Part shown: positions 18,995-27,605 of the stretch, piece after piece
Position numbering within the stretch: the first letter of the stretch is position 1
How the letters are laid out: each line of letters begins with the position of its first letter
DNA from: Synergistaceae bacterium
Lineage (GTDB): Bacteria; Synergistota; Synergistia; Synergistales; Aminobacteriaceae
Length of the DNA: 64,000 nucleotides
Direction of reading: 5' to 3'
Assembly (NCBI GenBank): GCA_017540085.1
Contig: JAFYBQ010000006.1
Location: forward strand, 62,001-126,000
Position numbers and translations under genes: made by a program
The notes under the pieces: model-generated
Told to the model about the DNA's origin: nothing
The model's database searches: none
Seen by the model: the letters and a program-made list of their open reading frames with translations, nothing else

Positions 18995-21505
18995 TCACTT
19001 GCAGGGCGAATATCCGCAGCTGAAGCAGTACTCGCACCCCGAAATCATTTCAAGAGGAGAGCCGCACTCCGGGCACTTCAGCGATGCTTCTGTCATTTTT
19101 ACCTCAGTAACCTTCCTGTCTATGAGCTTGTTCAGCAACAACGCAACCGCGTCAGGAATCGAGCGCGCTACATAGTACTCATCACAGTCAAGCATCCAAT
19201 ACTCTTTGCCCGAAAGCCCTCGCAGAGTGTCAATGAAATCCTCAAGCCTGCACCCGGAGCGGAGGCCGATTGAAATCACGCGGGATAATGCCTCAGTCAT
19301 AGCTCTCATTTCTGAGCCTGACTTGCCCACGTTTATGAATATCTCGAACGGGTCTTTTCCGTCAAGATTCAGTGTGATATACATGCTTCCCCACGGCGTT
19401 ATGTCCTTTATCGTTTTCCCGAACACTATCGGCGCAGGGCGAGCCTTCACGCGGGTTTGCCTCTCTTCAGGCTCAGGAATGGGATTGCTGTCATCGTCTT
19501 TCCTGACTTCTATCGGCTGGAATGACCGCGAGCCGTCCCGGTATATCGTTATTCCCTTGCAGCCCATCGCGTAGCAGTCCTCGTACACCCGCCGGACATC
19601 TTCAACCGTCGCGGAGTTCGGGAGATTCACCGTCTTGCTTATGCCGCTGTCAACAAACTGCGCGAATATCCCCGTAACATTCACATGCTGCTGCGTGTCT
19701 ATGTCGTAGGCCGTAACATATGCAGGGTCAGCGATATGGCCGCCCGTTGAACGGTATTCGGCTTTAAGCTCAGGGGTAAGCAGCTTGTGCCAGAACTCGC
19801 GATCCTCAAAGCCGCTTCCGTCAGTCTTCATGATACGGCGATTCCATGACCACGCAAAATTAGGCTCAATCCCGGAGCTTGTATCAAGTAGCATTGATAT
19901 TGATCCTGTCGGGGCGATTGAAAGCCGGCGGCTGTTACGCATGTTTCCCCGAAAGAGATTCGACAGGATAAATTTTGCGTCCTCAAAGTCGAATTGCTCA
20001 AGCGTATTCAGGAGCGTAACGGGGATTTTTCCCGCGTCCCTCATTCCGCGTATCATCGCTCTGTACTCGCCGTTCGTCTCTGGCATTTTCACGTCAGCAA
20101 ACAATTCACTCACAAGCCTGTGCTCAGGGAACGGATTTTTACCCGCGTCAGTAGTGATTTGAATCGTCGCGCTTAGGGCAGAACGCGCCATTGTAGCACC
20201 GATTTTCTTGCAGAACGCGCCGAAACGGTCAGACCCGTACGCAATCCCCCGCATAATTGAAGCGTCCGCAAGTCCCATTATGCCGAGGCCAACAGGGCGG
20301 ATTGATTTCGTCCTTACGCCGATTTTCTCCAAGGGGTACGAGCAAGCGTCAATCACTAAATCAAGATAGTACACTGACCTGAAGACCTGTGCGCTGAAGC
20401 GTTCCCAGTCAAATTTGCGGTCATCGTTCACGAACATTTCAGCGTTGATTGAGCCGAGATTGCAGCTCGTGAAATTCGGCAAAGGCTGTTCACCGCAGGG
20501 ATTTGTCGCTTCTATCTCCCATTCAGAGCCGCCGAGCTTGAGAAGGTTGTCCTGCCTCGCCCTGTCAATGAAGAAAACTCCGGGGTCTCCGCGCTTCCAT
20601 GCCGACTCGCAGATGTGATTCAGGAGGTCTTTTGCTTTGATGGTTCGGACTGTGCTGCCGTCTGCGCGTGAATGAAGGTCAAAATCGCCGTCATCCTCTG
20701 CCGCCTTCATGAGCTTGTCGGAAACGGCAACCGAAATGTTGAAGTACGACAATTTCCCGTCTTCTGTCTTGCAGTCTATGAAGTCGAAAATGTCGGGGTG
20801 ATCGTCGAAAAGCATTCCCATCAATGCCGCCCGGCGTTTTCCTCCCTGAACGACAACCGCGCCCATTGTGTTCCATGTCTCCATGAATGACACAGGCCCC
20901 GATGCTTTTCCGCCTGTACCCCCGGCAATCTCTGAGCTTTGCTCCCGGAGGTGTCCGAAATTCCCGCCGACTCCCCCGCCGAATTTGCTGATTATGCTGG
21001 CGTTCTTCACGGAGTCAAATATTCCCTCTATGCTGTCTGGGACGCTTATCACGAAACACGCAAATAATTGCTGATTCTTTGTCCGCGATTCGTATAGCTT
21101 CCTGTAGTCGTCAAATGTCATGTCATCGGGACTCTTGTAGATTATTTCGGCGTATTCAGGAATCACCGTCAGCCCTGCCGCCGCGCTGAAAAGGCACGGA
21201 GAGTTGAACAGGAAACGGCGGTTGAGTATGTCGTCAGCAATATTAGTCTCAACGGTGCGAATCCAGCCTGCATTGTCGGAATAATTCACTTCCGCGCTTG
21301 CCACTGTCCTAGAAACTCGCCGGGCGAACTCCTCGAAACTGTTTTCCTTCCTGAGCGACTTTTTTTCAGCGTCATATCTCTGCACAAAATAACGCTGCTC
21401 CAATAGCCACATTGCATTGTCAGAAAGCCGCGGGCCTCCGTTAGGCTCAAGACTCCCCGCTGAAATTTCCGCGTTGAAATAATCCTTTATGTTCTGTCTG
21501 CCCAT
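18995..21505 (-). CDS. nrdJ: Adenosylcobalamin-dependent (class II) ribonucleotide reductase
   Basis: 836 residues. Reduces ribonucleotides to deoxyribonucleotides with a B12-generated radical. The active-site block NPCGEQPLPNFTSCNLGSIN puts the catalytic Cys at about 336 and Glu two residues later. RRLSIAPTGSISML follows in the barrel. The C-terminus carries the TSCPD-type region and a four-cysteine ribbon (CPECGSPLEMISGCEYCFSC) next to a final C-x-x-x-C-like tail that passes electrons. No ATP-cone is visible at the N-terminus. Oxygen-independent activity fits an anaerobe and creates a demand for cobalamin, which fits cobB elsewhere in the window. Confidence 0.95.
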   Translation of the reverse strand: MGRQNIKDYFNAEISAGSLEPNGGPRLSDNAMWLLEQRYFVQRYDAEKKSLRKENSFEEFARRVSRTVASAEVNYSDNAGWIRTVETNIADDILNRRFLFNSPCLFSAAAGLTVIPEYAEIIYKSPDDMTFDDYRKLYESRTKNQQLFACFVISVPDSIEGIFDSVKNASIISKFGGGVGGNFGHLREQSSEIAGGTGGKASGPVSFMETWNTMGAVVVQGGKRRAALMGMLFDDHPDIFDFIDCKTEDGKLSYFNISVAVSDKLMKAAEDDGDFDLHSRADGSTVRTIKAKDLLNHICESAWKRGDPGVFFIDRARQDNLLKLGGSEWEIEATNPCGEQPLPNFTSCNLGSINAEMFVNDDRKFDWERFSAQVFRSVYYLDLVIDACSYPLEKIGVRTKSIRPVGLGIMGLADASIMRGIAYGSDRFGAFCKKIGATMARSALSATIQITTDAGKNPFPEHRLVSELFADVKMPETNGEYRAMIRGMRDAGKIPVTLLNTLEQFDFEDAKFILSNLFRGNMRNSRRLSIAPTGSISMLLDTSSGIEPNFAWSWNRRIMKTDGSGFEDREFWHKLLTPELKAEYRSTGGHIADPAYVTAYDIDTQQHVNVTGIFAQFVDSGISKTVNLPNSATVEDVRRVYEDCYAMGCKGITIYRDGSRSFQPIEVRKDDDSNPIPEPEERQTRVKARPAPIVFGKTIKDITPWGSMYITLNLDGKDPFEIFINVGKSGSEMRAMTEALSRVISIGLRSGCRLEDFIDTLRGLSGKEYWMLDCDEYYVARSIPDAVALLLNKLIDRKVTEVKMTEASLKCPECGSPLEMISGCEYCFSCGYSPCK

Positions 21506-21534
21506 TTTGATGTTGTACTAGTTCCCTTTCCCGC

Positions 21535-21578
21535 AAAAAAATGCCCCCGGACCCTCGATTCTGAGAGTCTGAGGGCAT
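21535..21578 (-). terminator. Rho-independent terminator (reverse strand)
   Basis: A 12-base stem with one mismatch (21541-21552 with 21567-21578) followed, on the reverse strand, by seven T. It ends the transcript of the exported protein gene at 21613-23322, upstream of nrdJ. Confidence 0.8.
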
Positions 21579-21612
21579 TCAAGCGTGATATATATGTTAT
21601 GTATGTTGATGG

Positions 21613-23322
21613 CTACTTGCTGAATTTCTGGTATATGCCTACCAGTTTCGCGAAAAGTCCGTTTTTCGGGTCAATCTTTGCATTTGCGAACTCAAAGCGG
21701 AATGTCTCTACGTCCTCTGCCCTGAATGAGAATGACGGCACGGAAAATTCTGCTCTCAGAACGTCCATAACTGACTCGGCAATCTCGCTGTACCCGAAAA
21801 TTTTTGCCATAGGAAGAAGCATAGCGAACACGCCGTTTTCGTCATCCATGAGCCAATCCCGGATACCCGCAAAATCAATCCAGAATGCCGAGATTCCCGA
21901 CTCGTTCATGAGATCCCGCAGTGCCGGATTTATTTCAGGCGTTCCCGCAAGGCTTGAGAGTTCCGCAAAGTTTATGCCGAGAGTCTCGCCTTTGTCCTGA
22001 ACGAGGCATGACACCGGGCTTATTGACGGGTCAAGCTGTAATATTCCTTCCTGTGCTTTCTTGAAGTGCGGAGTTTTCGCGAGGAGGGAGAATATTTTAC
22101 CCGCCGCGCCCTTTGCGCCTGTCTGAGAAATATACGTTGCGGGAATTTTCATGCCCTCATAAGTTACGCTGTCTCCGACCGTGAGCGAGAAAGGCCCGGT
22201 GAAAAGGGACGTGAAATCATCCTCAGAGATTCCGAACCTCACGCGCATTTGCCTGACGATTTCCTTCCATAAGTTTGCGCCGTCTTGGGTTGCGTCCTTA
22301 ATGGCCGACAGTGTAATATACCCGCTCACAGCCATTAACGGACTCTTTGTCCCGACTACAGTCATGTGCGAGCCTTTGACGGATGGAACCGCAGTCCGTT
22401 TCGCTGCATATTCCTTCTTCACTGCCTCGATAAGATTGAAAGTAAAAGACATCATGAACTTGTCCGGCTTGCTCGTGAATCCCATCTCGAAAACAAGCGG
22501 CTTGTCGAATAATTCTGCAACCTTGTCCGCAGACGCTAAAGAGTTGTCAGTGTCGAGCTTGTCAACAACGTTATAATCCGCGTGGACATAGAGAAAATTT
22601 TTGTCCGTGAATTTCCGCGTTACTTTGCTGAAAAGTCCTGCGCCGGAATCTTTCAGGGTATTGCAGGCGGTCTCAAGCTCATTTTCTGACATTGAGACGA
22701 GAATAATATCCCCGTCGGCTTTCACGAACAATTCATTATCGACCTGGTAAACATTTCCGGGAAGTTTCTCGGCCTTTATTATAGTCTGCGCTATGGCTGT
22801 TATAGGATTGTCGTTGCCGAGTATGATTTTCGCGAAGTCTGAGTCCTCCGCTGTTCCGTCAGCAATTTTCCTCACGCTTGACGATATTGACTCGTCAGCA
22901 GTAAAAGCCATCTGGAAAAACGGAGCCTGCTTTTTGTCCGGGTCATATGCTCCTGCGATAATGGCGGCTGACTTTAACGGGGTCTTTTCGGCAAATGCGC
23001 GGAAAAACTCAATCCCGGCCATAATGTCGTTCGAGTCTTTCGATTTCAGTACCAGCGGCATGAAGATGTTTATATTGTCCTCAGACGCAAGCCACCGCAT
23101 GAATGAGCCTGTGTCATCAAGTTTCAGGACGAAATACACGGACTCTTCCGGGCGCGGTATAAGTGCGTTTTCTGGCAGGGCTGAAGTTTCCTGCGGGGCT
23201 GTCGCTTCCTGAAACTGCCTGAGCTTTTCGGGAATGAAGTCTCCGAGACTCAATGCTGACGATATACCAGCGGTAACCATGACCGAAATCACAGCGGCGA
23301 GCAAAATCCTGCGAATTTTCAT
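21613..23322 (-). CDS. Large exported protein of unknown function
   Basis: 569 residues from the ATG at 23322, chosen for GGAGGAA 9 bases upstream; a longer frame adds 20 residues across a terminator. A signal peptide (about 1-26) is followed by a soluble protein with repeated patterns such as VYFVLKLDDTGSFMRWLASE, IIAGAYDPDKKQ and SVTYEGMKIPATYIS. No catalytic motif. The general arrangement (long alpha/beta periplasmic protein with ALPENALIPRPEESVYFVLK near the start) resembles DUF3352-like substrate-free envelope proteins, but I would not name it so. Single-gene unit bounded by terminators on both sides. Confidence 0.55.
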   Translation of the reverse strand: MKIRRILLAAVISVMVTAGISSALSLGDFIPEKLRQFQEATAPQETSALPENALIPRPEESVYFVLKLDDTGSFMRWLASEDNINIFMPLVLKSKDSNDIMAGIEFFRAFAEKTPLKSAAIIAGAYDPDKKQAPFFQMAFTADESISSSVRKIADGTAEDSDFAKIILGNDNPITAIAQTIIKAEKLPGNVYQVDNELFVKADGDIILVSMSENELETACNTLKDSGAGLFSKVTRKFTDKNFLYVHADYNVVDKLDTDNSLASADKVAELFDKPLVFEMGFTSKPDKFMMSFTFNLIEAVKKEYAAKRTAVPSVKGSHMTVVGTKSPLMAVSGYITLSAIKDATQDGANLWKEIVRQMRVRFGISEDDFTSLFTGPFSLTVGDSVTYEGMKIPATYISQTGAKGAAGKIFSLLAKTPHFKKAQEGILQLDPSISPVSCLVQDKGETLGINFAELSSLAGTPEINPALRDLMNESGISAFWIDFAGIRDWLMDDENGVFAMLLPMAKIFGYSEIAESVMDVLRAEFSVPSFSFRAEDVETFRFEFANAKIDPKNGLFAKLVGIYQKFSK

Positions 23323-23347
23323 GTGAATTATTCCTCCTTCGGGCGAT

Positions 23348-23381
23348 AAAAATACCCCCCTGACGTTACAGCAGGAGGGCA
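23348..23381 (-). terminator. Rho-independent terminator after tpiA
   Basis: CCCTCCTG pairs with CAGGGGGG (one G-T) and is followed on the reverse strand by TATTTTTAT. Ends the pgk-tpiA transcript. Confidence 0.75.
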
Positions 23382-23388
23382 TGACAAA

Positions 23389-24135
23389 TTAAGCCTTGTA
23401 CGCCGTGTAAATCTCAAGGAACGGGGCGACCTTCAGCGACGCTCCTCCGACTAATGCGCCGTCAATGTCGGGCTGTGAGAGAAGCTCTTTCGCGTTATTG
23501 CCTTTGACGCTTCCGCCGTAGAGTATTACTGCTTTGGGCTGTCCGATTAATTCCCGGCTCCATTTGCAGACTTCCTCAGCCTGCGCGGGCGTGGCGGTCT
23601 TTCCTGTGCCGATTGCCCAGACGGGTTCATATGCGTAGATGATTTTTGCGGTCTCAGCGGGCGTTAGTCCTGCAATTGCGCTCTTAATCTGCCGCTCCAT
23701 AACGCTGAACGTATTTCCCGACTCGCGCTCCTCTAATGTTTCACCGTAGCAGAAAACGGGAATCATTCCCGCGTCAAGCACGGCTTTAACTTTCTTTGCG
23801 ATGAGGTCATCAGACTCGCCGAAAATGTGCCTGCGTTCGCTGTGTCCGATGATGATATGAGTAACGCCGTACTCCTTCAGCATAGGGATGGAAATTTCCC
23901 CGGTGAATGCGCCTTTTGCCTCGTAGTAGACATTCTGCGCGCCGAAAACTATTCCGCACTCTTTTGCGCCTTTCGACAGAGGCCACAATGACGTGAACGG
24001 GGCGAATATTCCCACTTCGAGATCGTCAGCCTTCACCGCCTTGTACGCCGCGGGGAACTCCTCAAAGAATTTCTCTGTCTCGGAGTAGGTGTTGTTCATT
24101 TTCCAGTTGCCGTAGAGATAAATTTTCTTGCTCAT
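23389..24135 (-). CDS. tpiA: Triosephosphate isomerase
   Basis: 248 residues, full length. Interconverts dihydroxyacetone phosphate and glyceraldehyde 3-phosphate. GNWKMNNT (Lys), HIIIGHSERRHIFGESD (His), YAYEPVWAIGTGKTAT (catalytic Glu and mobile loop) and ILYGGSVKGNN (phosphate loop) are all present. It lies 12 bases after pgk in the same glycolytic operon, with a terminator behind it. Confidence 0.97.
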   Translation of the reverse strand: MSKKIYLYGNWKMNNTYSETEKFFEEFPAAYKAVKADDLEVGIFAPFTSLWPLSKGAKECGIVFGAQNVYYEAKGAFTGEISIPMLKEYGVTHIIIGHSERRHIFGESDDLIAKKVKAVLDAGMIPVFCYGETLEERESGNTFSVMERQIKSAIAGLTPAETAKIIYAYEPVWAIGTGKTATPAQAEEVCKWSRELIGQPKAVILYGGSVKGNNAKELLSQPDIDGALVGGASLKVAPFLEIYTAYKA

Positions 24136-24147
24136 GATTTGCGCTCC

Positions 24148-25338
24148 TTATACCCTGAAAGGCTCCATGCCGGGAAGTTTCTTGCCCTCGCAGTATTCGA
24201 GGCTTGCCCCTCCGCCTGTTGAGACGTGTGAAACTTTGTCGGCAACCTTGAACTGACGCACCGCGCTGGCCGTGTCTCCTCCGCCGATTACGCTTATTGT
24301 GCCGTGCTTCTGCGTCATTTCCGCGACTGCCTCGGCGAGTTTCTTTGTGCCTTCCGCGAATTTCGGATCCTCAAAGACTCCCATAGGCCCGTTCCACAGG
24401 ATAGACTTTGCGCCGTCAAGAGCCGCTACAAAGCATTTCACGGTCTCCGGGCCGATGTCGAGTCCCATTTTGTCGGCGGGCATGTTGTCGCTTGATACTG
24501 TCTCGGTGTCGCTTGCGTCAATCGCTGAAGCTACTACGCTGTCAACAGGAAGCAATATTTTCACGCCCATGTCGGCGGCTTTCTTGAGTGTGTCTTTTGC
24601 GAAGTCGAGACGCTCAGAATCACACAGTGATTTTCCGATCTCTTTTCCCTGCGCTTTGAGGAAGGTATAAGCCATTCCCCCGCCGATGAGAATCGTTGTG
24701 GCCTTGTCGAGGAGGTTGCCTACGATGTCGATTTTGTCCGAGACTTTAGCACCGCCCAGAATCAGCACATAGGGCTTTGCGGGATTCTCGCTGACAGCTC
24801 CGAGCATGTCGCCCTCACGCATGAGGAGATCCCCGGCGAAAGCTGCCTTCACGAACGGGATAACGCCGCATGTTGAGCAGTCCGCCCTGTGGCTTGCGCT
24901 GAAAGCGTCCATCACGAAAACGTCAAAGGGAGCGGCCATCTTGCGGGAAAATTCCTCGTCATTCTTCTGCTCTTCAGGGTGATAGCGTGAGTTCTCAAGC
25001 AGGACAATCTCGCCGGGCTTGAGCGCGTCAACGGCCTTTGCTACCTTGTCGCCTACACAGTCATCAACAAAAACGACCTTCAGCCCGTATGCTTTCTCTA
25101 CGTCCGGGACAATCTGAGACAGTGAGAACGCCGGATCTACTTTTCCCTTTGGCCTGCCGAAATGGGAGACTAACGCGACTTTTGCGCCTGCGTCAAGAAG
25201 TTTCTTCAGGGTGCTTTTGTGGGCTAATATGCGGGCGTTGTCCGTAACTTTTCCGTTCTTGAAGGGTACGTTGAAATCAACGCGCATAAGGACTTTTTTC
25301 CCCGCTACATCTGAAGGGGTGAAAGTTTTCAGCTTCAT
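24148..25338 (-). CDS. pgk: Phosphoglycerate kinase
   Basis: 396 residues, full length. Transfers phosphate from 1,3-bisphosphoglycerate to ADP. RVDFNVPFKNGKVTDNARI, LVSHFGRPKGK and SHRADCSTCGVIP mark the N-terminal substrate domain; ILGGAKVSDKI, GPMGVFE and GGGDTASAVRQF mark the nucleotide domain and hinge. CGGAGGA precedes the ATG. No glyceraldehyde-3-phosphate dehydrogenase precedes it, unlike the usual gap-pgk-tpi order; whiA is upstream instead. Confidence 0.97.
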   Translation of the reverse strand: MKLKTFTPSDVAGKKVLMRVDFNVPFKNGKVTDNARILAHKSTLKKLLDAGAKVALVSHFGRPKGKVDPAFSLSQIVPDVEKAYGLKVVFVDDCVGDKVAKAVDALKPGEIVLLENSRYHPEEQKNDEEFSRKMAAPFDVFVMDAFSASHRADCSTCGVIPFVKAAFAGDLLMREGDMLGAVSENPAKPYVLILGGAKVSDKIDIVGNLLDKATTILIGGGMAYTFLKAQGKEIGKSLCDSERLDFAKDTLKKAADMGVKILLPVDSVVASAIDASDTETVSSDNMPADKMGLDIGPETVKCFVAALDGAKSILWNGPMGVFEDPKFAEGTKKLAEAVAEMTQKHGTISVIGGGDTASAVRQFKVADKVSHVSTGGGASLEYCEGKKLPGMEPFRV

Positions 25339-25451
25339 GAGTCTTAATCCTCCGTATAAAATTTTGTCTGTGGATTTGAATTTATCTGCCCGATATTTTA
25401 CAGCAAAATTTTCCCATGAATTTGGATTGCGGATTGTAAGACCGCTGACAA

Positions 25452-26303
25452 TCAGCCCTCAATAAAATTTTTGATTTTCTTCCAGCGGTAATTAACTGTG
25501 CTTTTGCTGACAGGGGGATTCAACATGCCGCCTAACTCTTCAAGCGATATGTCGGGATTTTCGAGTCTCAGTCTCAGAAGGCCGCGCAAATTTTCCGGGA
25601 GCGCGTCAATTTTTCCTGACGATAAAATTCTCTCGGCAATCTTTCTTTGTTCGTGTGCTGCCTTCACTGACCGGGCAATGTTGGCGGTGTCGTAATTCCG
25701 TGCGAGGTTGGCTTTGTTTCTTGCTGACCGAATCAGACTCCTTCCCTCAAAATCGAGCGCACCCGACTCCATTCCTGCGTTGTATAGAAACGTCATGATG
25801 TCGTCATGATTTCGGAGGGTAAATTCATTTCTGTGTTCGCTCCAAGCGAGTCCAGTTTTTGCGAGAATGCCCCGCGTTATGTGCGAGAGTTCAGCGTCAG
25901 AAATAATCAGCGTCAAATAGTAGCCTGATTTCGGGAAATATAGCCCTCCTGTGCTGCCCCATAGACCTTTGAGCCACGGCCATATTAACGCGGAATTTTG
26001 CGGAGGTGCTGTGCGTATTGCGGGGATGACGGTGAAATTCACGGAGGCTTTTCGGTTCGGGCGTGTAATCATGGAAATGTTGAGCGTAAATTTCTCTGAG
26101 TAAGACGTGAGAGGCCACAAGGGGAATTTTCCCGGCCCTGTGAGTCTGCGTGCCGCCCTGAGCCTGTTTGTCGTGAATGACGTGTGAGTCCGTCTCATTC
26201 CCGCGAGAAGCCCGGAAGTTTCTGCGTCTGCGAATGTGCGAGATTTCACGGGAGAAGTGAGCCACTCATCCCAGATTTTCGAGAGCCATAAATCTTTGTC
26301 CAT
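25452..26303 (-). CDS. whiA: WhiA-family DNA-binding protein
   Basis: 283 residues from the ATG at 26303. The C-terminal half is diagnostic: SARNKANLARNYDTANIARS, then LPENLRGLLRLRLENPDISL-EELGGMLNPPVSKSTVNYR, the WhiA helix-turn-helix. The N-terminal part keeps the homing-endonuclease-like fold of the family (SGLLAGMRRTHTSFTTNRLR) with no active nuclease residues. WhiA acts in division, sporulation or metabolism in Gram-positive bacteria. Here it is not beside rapZ/yvcK but sits between a coiled-coil protein (whose stop is one base away) and pgk. The ribosome site is weak and distant, so it may depend on coupled translation. Confidence 0.85.
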   Translation of the reverse strand: MDKDLWLSKIWDEWLTSPVKSRTFADAETSGLLAGMRRTHTSFTTNRLRAARRLTGPGKFPLWPLTSYSEKFTLNISMITRPNRKASVNFTVIPAIRTAPPQNSALIWPWLKGLWGSTGGLYFPKSGYYLTLIISDAELSHITRGILAKTGLAWSEHRNEFTLRNHDDIMTFLYNAGMESGALDFEGRSLIRSARNKANLARNYDTANIARSVKAAHEQRKIAERILSSGKIDALPENLRGLLRLRLENPDISLEELGGMLNPPVSKSTVNYRWKKIKNFIEG

Positions 26304-26304
26304 G

Positions 26305-27198
26305 TCATGCGGGATTGAAGCCCTCTGCTTGTGCCTCGTCAACAGTTTTGCGGAACCTGTCGCCTTTTGCCGGAATTATGCGCGTATTTTTGTAGCCGTC
26401 ATTGCCGGGAACGTAATATATCCGCCTGCCGTCATCATAGACTTTGCATTTTACATACGGGAAATTTGCGAACGGGAAATTTTCTTTTGACCCCGCCCCG
26501 AAATTTTGCAGAATGTGCCGCGCCTTTTCGCTTACGTTATGAGATGTTATGCACAATGCGCTGACGTTATACTTTGGGTTGTACATCTTGTAGTGTACCG
26601 CCCTTCCTATGAGGGTATACGCGGCGTTGTGGTTCACGTCCCTTGCGGCCTCTGTAGTTACGGCTAAGATTTGCCCTTGCCTGCTGCATATTATGCGCTT
26701 GTCGTCCTCGTAGCGGACATTCCAGCCCCTGCGCTCGTAAAGGTAGCCGATGTAGAAATTATAGCGATCATTGACTCCCATTGCCCCGTGAGCGTGAATA
26801 TACCTGTTCCAGAATCCCGCCTCATCAGGCCCGCCCGTGTTGTCTGCGTATTCAGTCTCAATGATAAAATCCTGCGCCGGGTAAAGCACCGGGATATTCT
26901 GCGGCTGTGCTGTCTGTGCTTTTTGCGGACTGGGTTCGGGACGCTCTGCAATCTTTTTCCGTAATGACTCGTTGTCTGCCTGCAATCTTTCTTTTTCTGA
27001 CTGAAGCGACTCATTATCTGCCTGCAATAAATTTTTTTCCGACATCAGCGACTCTTTCTCAGCCCTCAAAGCCTCATTCATTCCGCGTAATGTCTCGTTC
27101 GTTGCTCTCAGCCTGATTCTTTCGGTCTCAGCGCGTGTATATTCCCCGTAAAGCTCATCAATATTCCGGTGAAGCCTCTGCAATTCTTCTCTTGTCAT
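26305..27198 (-). CDS. Coiled-coil protein with degenerate Mrr-like domain and C-terminal sunset-type motif
   Basis: 297 residues. Residues about 1-85 are a long coiled coil with near-identical heptads (SEKNLLQADNESLQSEKERL-QADNESL). After a Pro/Gln linker, YNFYIGYLYERRGWNVRYED begins a restriction-endonuclease-like (Mrr/DUF2034-type) domain, but the D-x-x-(E/Q)-x-K catalytic set is not visible: the matching place reads KRIICSRQGQILAVTTEA. The C-terminus, GRRIYYVPGNDGYKNTRIIP followed by KGDRFRKTVDEAQAEGF, is the short module seen at the ends of many nuclease-related proteins. Probably nucleic-acid binding rather than cutting. No ribosome-site doubt; cotranscribed with whiA. Confidence 0.6.
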   Translation of the reverse strand: MTREELQRLHRNIDELYGEYTRAETERIRLRATNETLRGMNEALRAEKESLMSEKNLLQADNESLQSEKERLQADNESLRKKIAERPEPSPQKAQTAQPQNIPVLYPAQDFIIETEYADNTGGPDEAGFWNRYIHAHGAMGVNDRYNFYIGYLYERRGWNVRYEDDKRIICSRQGQILAVTTEAARDVNHNAAYTLIGRAVHYKMYNPKYNVSALCITSHNVSEKARHILQNFGAGSKENFPFANFPYVKCKVYDDGRRIYYVPGNDGYKNTRIIPAKGDRFRKTVDEAQAEGFNPA

Positions 27199-27212
27199 TT
27201 CTCTGTCTCCCT

Positions 27213-27249
27213 AAAAAAATTCCCCCCGGCGTGAAATTTCCCGGAGGGG
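27213..27249 (-). terminator. Rho-independent terminator of the flagellar cluster
   Basis: Eight-base GC-rich stem (27222-27229 with 27241-27248 region) followed on the reverse strand by AA and seven T. It separates the flagellar transcript from the coiled-coil/whiA genes. Confidence 0.8.
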
Positions 27250-27263
27250 TTTACGTGAGATTA

Positions 27264-27602
27264 TTACGCGATAAAGCTGACTCTCTTCTTTGTCCTGGCA
27301 TTTTCCCTCATCAGCGGCGCGTCAGTTTCTTCATGGCCGTTATTCTTCTCTTGAGACTTCACGAAAGAGTCGCCCGGATTATTCCTGCGCTGCCCTTCGC
27401 GTTCGTCATTCTCGGTTTTTCGGTGGACTCTCTGCATTTCGGCGGCGGCATCGCTGGCCTGTACTCTTTGCACCTGCCTTATTCCCTCGCGGACTATCTC
27501 CTGAGTCTGTCCTGTGTCCTGAGCGGCGGCTAGTGCGTTCGGGGCGTGATGGGTCATTGCCTCGACATTCATATTTGACATTATCATGCTTACGGGCTGC
27601 AT
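27264..27602 (-). CDS. Small polar protein of unknown function at the end of the flagellar operon
   Basis: 112 residues, starts four bases after fapA. No signal peptide or membrane segment. An N-terminal Met/Asn/Ala region, a helical middle (QEIVREGIRQVQRVQASDAA) and a basic tail ending KKRVSFIA. Position suggests a flagellar or motility accessory role, as genes in this place (after fliA) often are, but the sequence alone gives no function. Confidence 0.45.
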   Translation of the reverse strand: MQPVSMIMSNMNVEAMTHHAPNALAAAQDTGQTQEIVREGIRQVQRVQASDAAAEMQRVHRKTENDEREGQRRNNPGDSFVKSQEKNNGHEETDAPLMRENARTKKRVSFIA

Positions 27603-27605
27603 AAT

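Noticed and set aside
25432-25453. GATTGT-N10-ACAATC inverted repeat upstream of pgk as an operator
   Set aside because: Short arms, overlaps the end of whiA, no clear promoter next to it; could be chance.
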